From contig CAYOUD010000060.1 of the NCBI GenBank assembly GCA_964407055.1, positions 1-14,033 of the forward strand: a DNA stretch of 14,033 nt. Direction: 5' to 3'. The DNA is from JAQIBY01 sp964407055. Lineage in GTDB: Bacteria > Bacteroidota > Bacteroidia > Bacteroidales > ML635J-15. Below the pieces are notes generated by a model. It saw only the letters and a program-made list of their open reading frames with translations, was not told where the DNA came from and ran no database searches. Positions within the stretch are counted from its first letter, which is position 1, and every line of letters begins with the position of its first letter. Below, piece by piece: positions 9,201 through 14,030 of the stretch. The translations under genes and the position numbers were made by a program.

Positions 9201-9442
9201 ATTGGATTCCGGAATTATCATCGGTTGCTTTCCAAGCAGTTTGGGGCGGATATTATGTGGAACCACGATATATTGTCGATCCAGGACTCGGTTTGTTCGT
9301 TGGATTGCGCGGGCATGGTTTCATGTTATCACAATATCTCGCTAAACTTTATGTTGATAAATTGACAGGAAAATCTGTGCCTGATTATTTTGAAAAACTC
9401 AGATTGAGTGATGAGGGATTGTCAGAAGCGGCATTCAAATAG
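6209..9442 (+). CDS. Single-chain multi-centre iron-sulfur/flavin dehydrogenase (HcnABC / dye-linked proline dehydrogenase-like fusion)
   Basis: The 1077 residues carry five redox domains in order. (1) A [2Fe-2S] Fer2_4 domain, about 15-95: CGIGKCGAC with C60, C65, C68, then C80. (2) An FAD/NAD(P) oxidoreductase of HcnB/OoxA/SoxA-alpha type, about 113-430: FAD loop GAGPAGLAA (121-129), NAD loop IGAGNIG (267-273), second FAD motif NIYAVGDAL (382-390). (3) A two-cluster [4Fe-4S] ferredoxin, about 455-515: C461, C467, C470, C474, then C495, C498, C501, C505. (4) A BFD-like [2Fe-2S] domain, about 603-655: C606, C608, C642, C647. (5) A DAO-type FAD dehydrogenase, about 703-1060: GGGIGG (710-715). 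It should oxidise a secondary amine or amino acid at the DAO flavin and pass electrons along the clusters to the second flavin. Proline, hydroxyproline, sarcosine and opines are all possible substrates, and the neighbours give no hint. No stop or frameshift breaks it, and no clear promoter or terminator flanks it. Confidence 0.9.
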   Translation: MHKINQHPILDVPKCEKVSFRYEGNVIEAEKGFTIAAALHQAGFPVHSHSIQNRNRSLECGIGKCGACEMLVNGKIKRICITPVDGVKEVREIPKDYRPTVEPTKTDEPYTTYKTKVAIIGAGPAGLAARELLNAHNVDNIVIDNNDKIGGQFNMQTHQFFFFEQEIKYGGMRGFDIANTLAGENTDGIILSATVWDILEDKRLAIKNIHTNEIFYILAEHLIIATGAVPFMPGFENDDLPGVYTAAVVQKMMNQEFTLLGKNVLTIGAGNIGYLTSYQLMQAGANVKAIIEALPHEGGFPVQANRVRRLGIPVKTGHILLKAIPNDDNTGVVGAVIAESKDFKPVPGTEQKIYGIDAINVCTGLIPDDQLKEKGEQVFGRNIYAVGDALRIGEGTSAVLKGKQAAYEILDALKMRYNYDDYLAVSKEYIDSQQHPVKILDEPYKPDAVRAKEKPFVLIDCLYGFACNPCAFACPYGAITKTSTSTVPQIDFDKCIGCMKCVTQCPGLAIFGYNLKKDWTFLPIEYEVEEGAEVYLVDNNGNKIGEGVIEKIQKKPNKTNMARVKSNDLHGEDLMNARGFIVKENYPEPVEIAKGPDEHPAKTYVCHCEDVTLERVLEVIGERKFISIDEIKHTTRLGMGACRGKRCVKRLRQMIAPYSIEITGDPTPRAPLSNQLTMAELYPHHPDERIYTNIKSEKPKRVQVKSLIAGGGIGGSALLKYMAEAGMEPVMINYGRGASWRNIAGGRPAFSLPALADIANENKKIFKDLQDVHNIDYRDTHYVSFAHDDATYQSLDASRAWSDAYMVDPKDFDKEISPAFNKNLAKYKAALITNDCWQATPGKVIDLLRHIAEEKGGKVLEDCKLTDLYKEGEKTIALVQLHDGTYQEFETEHFVNALGPQAEKFANKLNIHTGLYSVRHQAFITRRLPFLGKDGNTLDMLIDRRKYKGFSAVYGQQLAETGQIIGCASPAVDPQESDKNLKLNTREFMNIVSEVFVDWIPELSSVAFQAVWGGYYVEPRYIVDPGLGLFVGLRGHGFMLSQYLAKLYVDKLTGKSVPDYFEKLRLSDEGLSEAAFK

Positions 9443-9560
9443 TGTTTGTAAAAACATGAGTTGCCTCAGATAATTCCATGAATAATGCAGGTTAGAAAAG
9501 GATAGTTTAAAATCTGAGTTTTATTAATTTTCAGCTTAATCAATCCTAAAAAAATGTTTT

Positions 9561-9568
9561 TATATTTG
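9561..9568 (+). promoter_or_regulatory. -7 box directly before the TrmH-family gene
   Basis: TATATTTG is a full TAnnTTTG match, ending only four bases before the ATG at 9573. If it is used, the transcript would be leaderless or nearly so. No TTG is seen at the usual -33 spacing. Confidence 0.55.
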
Positions 9569-9572
9569 TTGT

Positions 9573-10367
9573 ATGTTGACAAATGCACAAGTAAAACAAA
9601 TTCGGGGGTTACAGCAGAAAAAATTTCGATATGAATTCGGTGAATATCTGATTCAGGGAGAAAAAATTGTGCTTGAGGCATTACAGGCTGAAACAATGCC
9701 AAAATTAATCATTGGAAATGAAGCGTGGATAAATGCGCATGAATCCATGTTAAAACCCTCGGATTTTGTGATTGCAAATGAGAAGCAATTATCACAAATT
9801 TCAAGTTTGAAAACACCCGCTCCGGTTGTCGCAATCATGCCAATGGAAAATGCAACAAAGTTTTCATCTGACACATTTGACGGAGAACTTGTGCTGGCTT
9901 TGGATTTTGTGCAAGATCCAGGAAATTTCGGAACCATTTTACGCATAGCCGACTGGTACGGTGTACGTCACATTATTTGTTCGGAAAATACTGTGGATTA
10001 TACCAATCCAAAAGTAATTCAATCCACCATGGGTGCATTTTTGCGCGTGAAAATTCATTATCTTAATTTGATGCCTTTTATATCAGATTACAAATCACAT
10101 TTTCCGGATTATCCCGTGCTCGGGAGTTTTATGAATAGTGATAATATGCTCGAATTAAATCCTGTTCAGTACGGAATGCTGGTTATGGGCAATGAAGGCA
10201 ATGGAATTTCTCCTGAGATTGACGCATTATGTACATTGCGAATTGCCATTCCCGGTTATCCGGGTAATAATCATGGAATGGAGTCACTCAATGTGGCAAC
10301 GGCAACCGCTGTTTTACTTTCTGAATTGCGAAGACCATTTATCAAAACACGAAAGTTATCATCCTGA
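9573..10367 (+). CDS. TrmH/SpoU family RNA 2'-O-methyltransferase
   Basis: The 264 residues form a SpoU-type SPOUT methyltransferase, which transfers a methyl group from S-adenosylmethionine to a ribose 2'-OH of rRNA or tRNA. The N-terminal SpoU_sub_bind-like domain (about 5-95) contains the family pattern IRxLQQKKFRxxxGxxLxxGEK. The catalytic trefoil-knot domain follows. Motif 1 is DPGNFGTILRIADWYG (115-130, with N118 and catalytic-type R124), motif 2 is VMGNEGNGIS (204-213, with E208), and motif 3 is IPGYPGNNHGMESLNVATA (226-244). Motif 3 has about four more residues between IP and ESLN than the usual IPMxGxxESLNV. The start is supported by the normal N-terminus, although the promoter-like box ends only four bases upstream. 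The substrate (23S rRNA, as for RlmB/TsnR, or tRNA) cannot be told from the sequence. Confidence 0.92.
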   Translation: MLTNAQVKQIRGLQQKKFRYEFGEYLIQGEKIVLEALQAETMPKLIIGNEAWINAHESMLKPSDFVIANEKQLSQISSLKTPAPVVAIMPMENATKFSSDTFDGELVLALDFVQDPGNFGTILRIADWYGVRHIICSENTVDYTNPKVIQSTMGAFLRVKIHYLNLMPFISDYKSHFPDYPVLGSFMNSDNMLELNPVQYGMLVMGNEGNGISPEIDALCTLRIAIPGYPGNNHGMESLNVATATAVLLSELRRPFIKTRKLSS

Positions 10368-10660
10368 TATTAGAGGGCCCATTATTTATTAAAAGTGTCC
10401 GGTAAAAGTTTTAGAGATTCCTGCCCTTCGGTTGGCGGATTGGAATGAAGCGTAAGATTTATTTTGCAAAATTGACTTTCCATAGGACAAGGGTGATTTT
10501 ATATGTGTAAAAAAACAGATTGTTAATGACTGTATTTCAAATGTTGGCACTCGGAGGCTGAGTTTTCACTTTTTAAAACCAACTATTATAGTATGTTTTC
10601 GTATAGGTATAAAAGGGTATAAAGTATATCCAATATTTATTGTAATTTACAAGAATAATT
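10368..10660 (+). other. Intergenic stretch of 293 bases with little recognisable content
   Basis: There is no coding signal and no clear terminator for the methyltransferase gene. It contains GTTGGCGGAT (10431-10440), shared exactly with the right half of the palindrome at 12963-12978. It also contains a box TATGTTTT (10592-10599), one base off TAnnTTTG, which could drive the barrel gene with a leader of about 55-60 bases. Confidence 0.5.
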
Positions 10661-11137
10661 TTGAAAAAAACAATTTTATTATTTACTGCAATGTTTGCTT
10701 TCGGTTTCTTGGCTCAGTCTCAGGTAAGTTCGAATGCAATTGGTTTGCGTTTAGGTGGTGGTAGTTTTTATGGTGGTGAAATTTCTTATCAGAAAGGCTT
10801 AGGTGATGCACATCGCCTGGAACTTGATCTCGGGTTTGGACAAAATACAAATCATAATCGACTTTATTTAGCAGCGATTTATCATTGGAATTGGAACATC
10901 ACAGGAGGTTTAAATTGGTATATCGGTCCAGGAGCCGGTGTTGGTTTTTATTCCTACGACAACAACGATGGCTACATTAACGTTGCATTTGGAGGGCAAA
11001 TTGGGATTGAATACAATTTTGCAGTACACTCCGTGCCTCTGTTATTAAGTGTTGACGCTCGCCCGATGTGGGATTTTCTCGGCGACAATGCGGGTCTTGG
11101 ATGGGGCACTGCACTCGGTATTCGCTATTTGTTTTAA
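10661..11137 (+). CDS. Small outer-membrane beta-barrel protein
   Basis: The protein has 158 residues. The signal peptide (about 1-20) has two lysines, a hydrophobic core and AQSQ at the cleavage region. The mature part alternates short amphipathic strands with Gly- and aromatic-rich turns (GLRLGGGSFYGGEISYQ, WNITGGLNWYIGPGAGVGFYSY, VAFGGQIGIEYNF) and ends in the barrel signature GTALGIRYLF with a terminal Phe. This fits an 8-strand outer-membrane barrel of the porin-like / OMP_b-brl group that is common in Bacteroidota. The substrate or partner is unknown. The start codon is TTG: no ATG gives an N-terminus with the lysines, and the first internal ATG (codon 11) would spoil the signal peptide. 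The TTG itself lies inside a sequence matching TAnnTTTG (10656-10663). A terminator follows at 11161. Confidence 0.8.
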   Translation: MKKTILLFTAMFAFGFLAQSQVSSNAIGLRLGGGSFYGGEISYQKGLGDAHRLELDLGFGQNTNHNRLYLAAIYHWNWNITGGLNWYIGPGAGVGFYSYDNNDGYINVAFGGQIGIEYNFAVHSVPLLLSVDARPMWDFLGDNAGLGWGTALGIRYLF

Positions 11138-11160
11138 ATCATTGCTTAACGATTTTGTAG

Positions 11161-11189
11161 AAAGGGGATTTTGTTATCCTCTTTTTTTT
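11161..11189 (+). terminator. Rho-independent terminator of the barrel gene
   Basis: A 7-bp stem AGGGGAT (11163-11169) / ATCCTCT (11176-11182) contains one G-U pair. It has a 6-base loop and is followed by seven more Ts. It sits 24 bases after the stop and just before the 3' end of oxyR. The reverse strand has a poorer T tail. Confidence 0.8.
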
Positions 11190-11193
11190 GCTG

Positions 11194-12129
11194 TTATGTC
11201 AAAGGTATAATTTCACCTTGTTTTATTTTCATCTTTGTCGGGATATTATTTACAATGCTTATTTTCAAGGCCTCAAGAAAGCGAGTGCGGGGATAGCCTT
11301 TGCGATAACATAAACTGACCTCGCGAGTGGGGATTGGAGGATAAAATTCCCGGAGTTTTTTTCGTTGATTTCCCGTTAAATCCGTTCTTGCAAGTTCAGG
11401 AAGCAATGTATAGCCTCCTTCGGTATCAATCAGTCGGATAATTGAATTAAACGAATCAGTACGGAATTCAACTGCATATTTTTCAATATAATTTTTGTCG
11501 GTATGACATAAATTAATTACCTGATCCCGAAAACAATGTCCATCTTTCAGTAGCCACAAACCATCCGTTGTAATTTGATACGCATTTAGTTTCTCAAATG
11601 CTGATAAATTATGATTTGGTGATGTGTAGGCGAGAAATTGTTCATAATAAATTGGATCTTCAATTAATCCGGAAATGTCTAAAGGAGTTGCCATAATCCC
11701 TGCATCTAAATCGCCGTTCAGTATTTTTTCTGTGATTTCTTCGGTTACCAATTCGTCAATGAATAAACTAACGTTCGGATAATTTTTCTTGAAATTAGGA
11801 ATAAAACGATATGCCAGATAAGGTAATATGGTTGGAATTATTCCCATGCGAATTTCTCCGGTCAAGGTTTTTTTGAAACTTAAAGCGGTATCCAATAAAG
11901 CATCGTGTTTTTCTACTACTTCTTTTGCTTTGGCAAGTATCAGTTTTCCTTCATTTGTCGGTTGAACCGGATTCACGGAACGATCAAAAATAATCACTTC
12001 CAACTCCTCTTCTAACTTTTTTATTTGCATACTCAGTGTCGGTTGTGTGACAAAGGAATGCTCCGATGCTTTTTGAAAGCTATGGTATTTCTCGACTGCA
12101 AGAATATATCCAAGTTGTACAATTGTCAT
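11194..12129 (-). CDS. oxyR: OxyR, LysR-type hydrogen peroxide sensor and regulator
   Basis: From the ATG at 12129 this is 311 residues. The N-terminal winged helix-turn-helix (about 4-60) contains the LysR pattern FQKASEHSFVTQPTLSMQIKKLE, followed by the substrate-binding fold (about 90-300). The two peroxide-sensing cysteines are present in GHCFRDQVINLC as C199 and C208, the same numbering and spacing as E. coli OxyR, where they form the activating disulfide. An upstream in-frame ATG at 12165 would add 12 hydrophobic residues, but the oxyR -7 box (12147-12154) and an OxyR-like operator lie between the two ATGs, so 12129 is the better start. The gene is divergent from a peroxiredoxin gene, its expected target. 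The operator over its own promoter suggests negative autoregulation, as in E. coli. Confidence 0.95.
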   Translation of the reverse strand: MTIVQLGYILAVEKYHSFQKASEHSFVTQPTLSMQIKKLEEELEVIIFDRSVNPVQPTNEGKLILAKAKEVVEKHDALLDTALSFKKTLTGEIRMGIIPTILPYLAYRFIPNFKKNYPNVSLFIDELVTEEITEKILNGDLDAGIMATPLDISGLIEDPIYYEQFLAYTSPNHNLSAFEKLNAYQITTDGLWLLKDGHCFRDQVINLCHTDKNYIEKYAVEFRTDSFNSIIRLIDTEGGYTLLPELARTDLTGNQRKKLREFYPPIPTREVSLCYRKGYPRTRFLEALKISIVNNIPTKMKIKQGEIIPLT

Positions 12130-12166
12130 ATAGATAAAACCTATGGCAAATATAAATATTATCAAT
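12130..12166 (+). promoter_or_regulatory. Tandem OxyR operator in the oxyR-peroxiredoxin spacer
   Basis: The first half-site ATAGATAAAACCTAT (12130-12144) matches the enterobacterial consensus ATAGnTnnnAnCTAT at all ten fixed positions. After exactly seven bases, the second half-site ATAAATATTATCAAT (12152-12166) matches at eight of ten. This reproduces the full consensus spacing for a tetramer. The site begins one base upstream of the oxyR ATG, covers the oxyR -7 box and abuts the -33 TTTG of the peroxiredoxin promoter. That geometry suits repression of oxyR and activation of the peroxiredoxin gene. Confidence 0.75.
12147..12154 (-). promoter_or_regulatory. -7 box of the oxyR promoter
   Basis: On the minus strand this reads TATATTTG, matching TAnnTTTG, and it ends 17 bases before the ATG at 12129. 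It lies between and partly inside the OxyR half-sites. No -33 TTG is evident. Confidence 0.6.
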
Positions 12167-12197
12167 TTGACTTATGTTGTTATGTGTTGTATATTTG
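12166..12197 (+). promoter_or_regulatory. Promoter of the peroxiredoxin gene
   Basis: TTTG (12166-12169), 20 bases, then TATATTTG (12190-12197) make a full Bacteroidota-type promoter with ideal spacing. The leader to the ATG at 12240 would be about 35 bases. The upstream edge touches the OxyR operator. Confidence 0.8.
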
Positions 12198-12239
12198 TAC
12201 CGAAATAAATAATTAATAATCATTAAAAATTAAAATAAC

Positions 12240-12899
12240 ATGGAAAATCAAGAAATGCACATTAATCCAATGCCAAGAATTGGCGACATGGCACCCGATT
12301 TTACTGCGAAAACTACAGTCGGAGACCTACAGTTTTCAGAATATAATAAAGGATCATGGGTTGTATTATTTTCACACCCTGCCGATTTTACACCGGTTTG
12401 TACAACTGAATTGTCAGGTTTTGCACAGCGTAAACCGGAATTTGATGAGTTAAACACCAAATTAATGGGATTAAGTATCGATTCTATTCATTCACATTTG
12501 GCATGGGTAAATAATGTGAAAAAGAACACAGGTGTATATTTCGATTTCCCGATTATTGCGGATATCGATATGAAAGTGTCAAAACTTTATGGAATGTTGC
12601 AGCCCAACGAAGCGGAAACTGCTGCAGTTCGCGCGGTATATTTTGTTGATCCAAACGGAAAAATTCGTTTGATTATGTATTATCCGTTGAATGTCGGTCG
12701 TAATATGAACGAAATTATTCGCGTGTTGAAAGCATTGCAAACAGCCGAAAAACATGGCGTTGCTATGCCACTTGACTGGCAACCCGGAGATAAAGTAATC
12801 GTTCCTCCACCGGCAAACCTTGAAGCCATGGCTGAGCGTGAAAAAAGCTCATACGAAATGGTTGACTGGTATCTCGCAAAAACTGAGATCAAAGAATAA
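12240..12899 (+). CDS. 1-Cys (Prx6-type) peroxiredoxin
   Basis: The 219 residues have the Prx6/1-Cys layout. A thioredoxin-fold AhpC-TSA domain (about 12-150) carries the active site HPADFTPVCTTE, with P47, T51 and peroxidatic C54, and the conserved arginine R131 in AVRAVYFVDPNG. A C-terminal dimerisation arm (about 155-215) includes LPLDW-like AMPLDWQPGDKVIVPPP. It reduces hydrogen peroxide and organic hydroperoxides to water or alcohols in the cytoplasm. C54 is the only cysteine in the protein, so an intramolecular resolving cysteine, as in archaeal Prx6 relatives, is absent and an external thiol must regenerate it. The promoter next to the OxyR operator and the divergent oxyR indicate peroxide-inducible expression. 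The start ATGGAAAATCAA is taken because it is the first in-frame ATG after the promoter. Confidence 0.95.
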   Translation: MENQEMHINPMPRIGDMAPDFTAKTTVGDLQFSEYNKGSWVVLFSHPADFTPVCTTELSGFAQRKPEFDELNTKLMGLSIDSIHSHLAWVNNVKKNTGVYFDFPIIADIDMKVSKLYGMLQPNEAETAAVRAVYFVDPNGKIRLIMYYPLNVGRNMNEIIRVLKALQTAEKHGVAMPLDWQPGDKVIVPPPANLEAMAEREKSSYEMVDWYLAKTEIKE

Positions 12900-12962
12900 A
12901 TTGTTTTAGCCACATGAAAATATCGATTAAACATTAAAATGGCGCATACTTTCACTTACTTC

Positions 12963-12978
12963 TCCGCCAGTTGGCGGA
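12963..12978. repeat. Perfect palindrome TCCGCCA-GT-TGGCGGA
   Basis: Seven-base arms are separated by GT. Its right half, extended to GTTGGCGGAT, recurs exactly at 10431-10440, where the left arm is degenerate. It could be a small dispersed repeat, a protein-binding site or an RNA hairpin in the peroxiredoxin 3' region. Confidence 0.6.
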
Positions 12979-13041
12979 TCAGCACAAGTCGTTTATTATG
13001 CTTGTTTTACTGTAATACCGATTGTGAATCAAAATTGCCAG

Positions 13042-13060
13042 AACAGTCTAAAGTACTGTT
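13042..13060 (+). repeat. Inverted repeat AACAGT-N7-ACTGTT
   Basis: Six-base perfect arms with a 7-base loop lie 14 bases before the terminator stem. Together the two form a double hairpin at the likely 3' end of the peroxiredoxin transcript. Confidence 0.5.
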
Positions 13061-13073
13061 AATTCTGAATAGA

Positions 13074-13101
13074 GCGCCGGATTTTTCCGGCGTTTTTTTT
13101 T
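13074..13101 (+). terminator. Strong rho-independent terminator
   Basis: A perfect 7-bp GC-rich stem CGCCGGA (13075-13081) / TCCGGCG (13086-13092) has a TTTT loop and is followed by nine Ts (13093-13101). It probably ends the peroxiredoxin transcript, leaving a 3' untranslated region of about 180-200 bases. Confidence 0.92.
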
Positions 13102-13129
13102 CTACATGAATTGAGGTATTATTCATCTC

Positions 13130-13230
13130 CTGACTCAGAGCTTCGCTTTCCGACGCAAAATCAAACGATTAGCGAAACCCAGAGGAGCTCAGACCATCGC
13201 AAGCTCTCGTGCTCGAATCTCCCTTTCCCA
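13130..13230. other. Unexplained GC-richer, internally repetitive block
   Basis: About half of the bases are G or C, well above the surrounding DNA. TTCGC and GCGAA could pair across about 25 bases, and the words GAGC, GCTC and CAGA recur (for example GAGCTC and GCTCTCGTGCTC). No protein, tRNA or known RNA family is recognised. It could be a dispersed intergenic repeat or a remnant. Confidence 0.35.
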
Positions 13231-13274
13231 TCGAATGACTTTTTTTTTATTCTTTCAGCTTTCAAACTATTTCC

Positions 13275-13282
13275 TACCTTTG
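13275..13282 (+). promoter_or_regulatory. -7 box of the O-methyltransferase gene
   Basis: TACCTTTG matches TAnnTTTG and ends 16 bases before the ATG at 13299. The -33 region is only TTTC (13253-13256). Confidence 0.6.
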
Positions 13283-13298
13283 CACAAAGCTTTTTATC

Positions 13299-13943
13299 AT
13301 GCAGATTGAACTCGAAAATTACATCCTCCAACACAGCGATACCGAATCAAAACTACTTCAGGATTTATATCGTGAAACCCATTTATATGTAAAGCATCCA
13401 CGCATGGCATCCGGTCATATTCAGGGCAGATTTTTGGCCTTTTTATCTCAGCTTATTCGTCCGGAACGCATTTTAGAAATCGGAACATTTACCGGATATT
13501 CAGCCTTGTGTTTTGCTGAAGGCTTATCTCCAAACGGAAAATTAATCACCATTGAAGTGGATGATGAATTGGAGGATCGCATTCGCAAATACCTTCAGCT
13601 TGCCGGATTTCAGGAGCAGATTCAATTAATCATTGGCGATGCAAAGCAAACGATTCCGAATCTTGATACAAAATTTGATTTGGTGTTTATTGATGGAGAC
13701 AAACGCGAATATCCGGAGTATCTTAAATTGGTAAAATCCTGCCTGAATCCGGGTGCTATTTTAATCGCTGACAATGTGTTATGGGACGGGAAAGTCCTTG
13801 AATCTGAAAAAGAAACTGACAAAATGACTCACGGCGTGCAGATTTTTAATGATGTACTACAGCACGATGCTGATTTCCAAAACATCATACTTCCGTTACG
13901 AGACGGTCTTTCCATTTCCCGTTTTACACCAAAAACTTCATAG
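13299..13943 (+). CDS. COMT-type (class I, metal-dependent) O-methyltransferase
   Basis: The 214 residues are the usual length of bacterial Methyltransf_3 (catechol/caffeoyl-CoA O-methyltransferase-like) proteins, which methylate a hydroxyl group using S-adenosylmethionine and a divalent cation. Visible motifs are the SAM loop ILEIGTFTGYSAL (58-70), the acidic SAM-ribose contact TIEVD (84-88, E86), FIDGDKREYPEY (130-141) with metal ligand D132 and K135, and IADNVLWDG (156-164) with metal ligands D158 and N159. The C-terminal RDGLSISR (201-208) is the typical final strand. The natural substrate is not readable. Relatives include tRNA wobble-uridine methyltransferases (TrmR) and enzymes for small catechols. 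The start at 13299 follows a promoter box by 16 bases and gives the usual N-terminus. Confidence 0.92.
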   Translation: MQIELENYILQHSDTESKLLQDLYRETHLYVKHPRMASGHIQGRFLAFLSQLIRPERILEIGTFTGYSALCFAEGLSPNGKLITIEVDDELEDRIRKYLQLAGFQEQIQLIIGDAKQTIPNLDTKFDLVFIDGDKREYPEYLKLVKSCLNPGAILIADNVLWDGKVLESEKETDKMTHGVQIFNDVLQHDADFQNIILPLRDGLSISRFTPKTS

Positions 13944-14022
13944 ATCATCATATTTATTAACAGTTGTTGAAAAATAATGCGTTTCATAACAATTATTTAA
14001 TCAGTTGGAACCTTTTTTTCAG

Positions 14023-14030
14023 TATATTTG
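14023..14030 (+). promoter_or_regulatory. Promoter-like box at the right edge
   Basis: TATATTTG matches TAnnTTTG. A TTG at 14005-14007 is closer than the usual -33 spacing. A plus-strand gene probably begins just beyond the window. Confidence 0.45.

Larger units (their letters stand above)
12900..13298 (+). other. Gene-free stretch of 399 bases with palindrome, hairpins and terminator
   Basis: Between the peroxiredoxin and methyltransferase genes lie, in order, a perfect palindrome (12963-12978), a 6-bp hairpin (13042-13060), a strong terminator (13074-13101), a GC-richer block (about 13130-13230) and the promoter of the next gene (13275-13282). No convincing protein gene is seen. Confidence 0.7.

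Noticed and set aside
9443..9456. Short hairpin TGTTT-GTAA-AAACA after the oxidoreductase gene, as a terminator
   Set aside because: Its five base pairs are mostly A-T and it has no T run behind it.
12130..12165. Upstream ATG start for oxyR adding 12 hydrophobic residues
   Set aside because: The oxyR -7 box and the OxyR operator lie inside this stretch, and LysR proteins normally begin just before the helix-turn-helix, as the ATG at 12129 does.
12939..13109. A 56-codon open frame starting MAHTFTYFSA after the peroxiredoxin gene
   Set aside because: It runs straight through the palindrome, both hairpins and the rho-independent terminator, has no promoter of its own and resembles no protein. 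The frame is more simply explained as chance.
13210..13223. T-loop-like TGCTCGAATCTCCC suggesting a tRNA
   Set aside because: No matching acceptor, D or anticodon stem could be found on either strand around it.
13111..13392. A 93-codon plus-strand frame spanning the GC-richer block and the start of the O-methyltransferase
   Set aside because: It crosses the promoter of the methyltransferase, overlaps that gene in another frame and shows no protein-like pattern.
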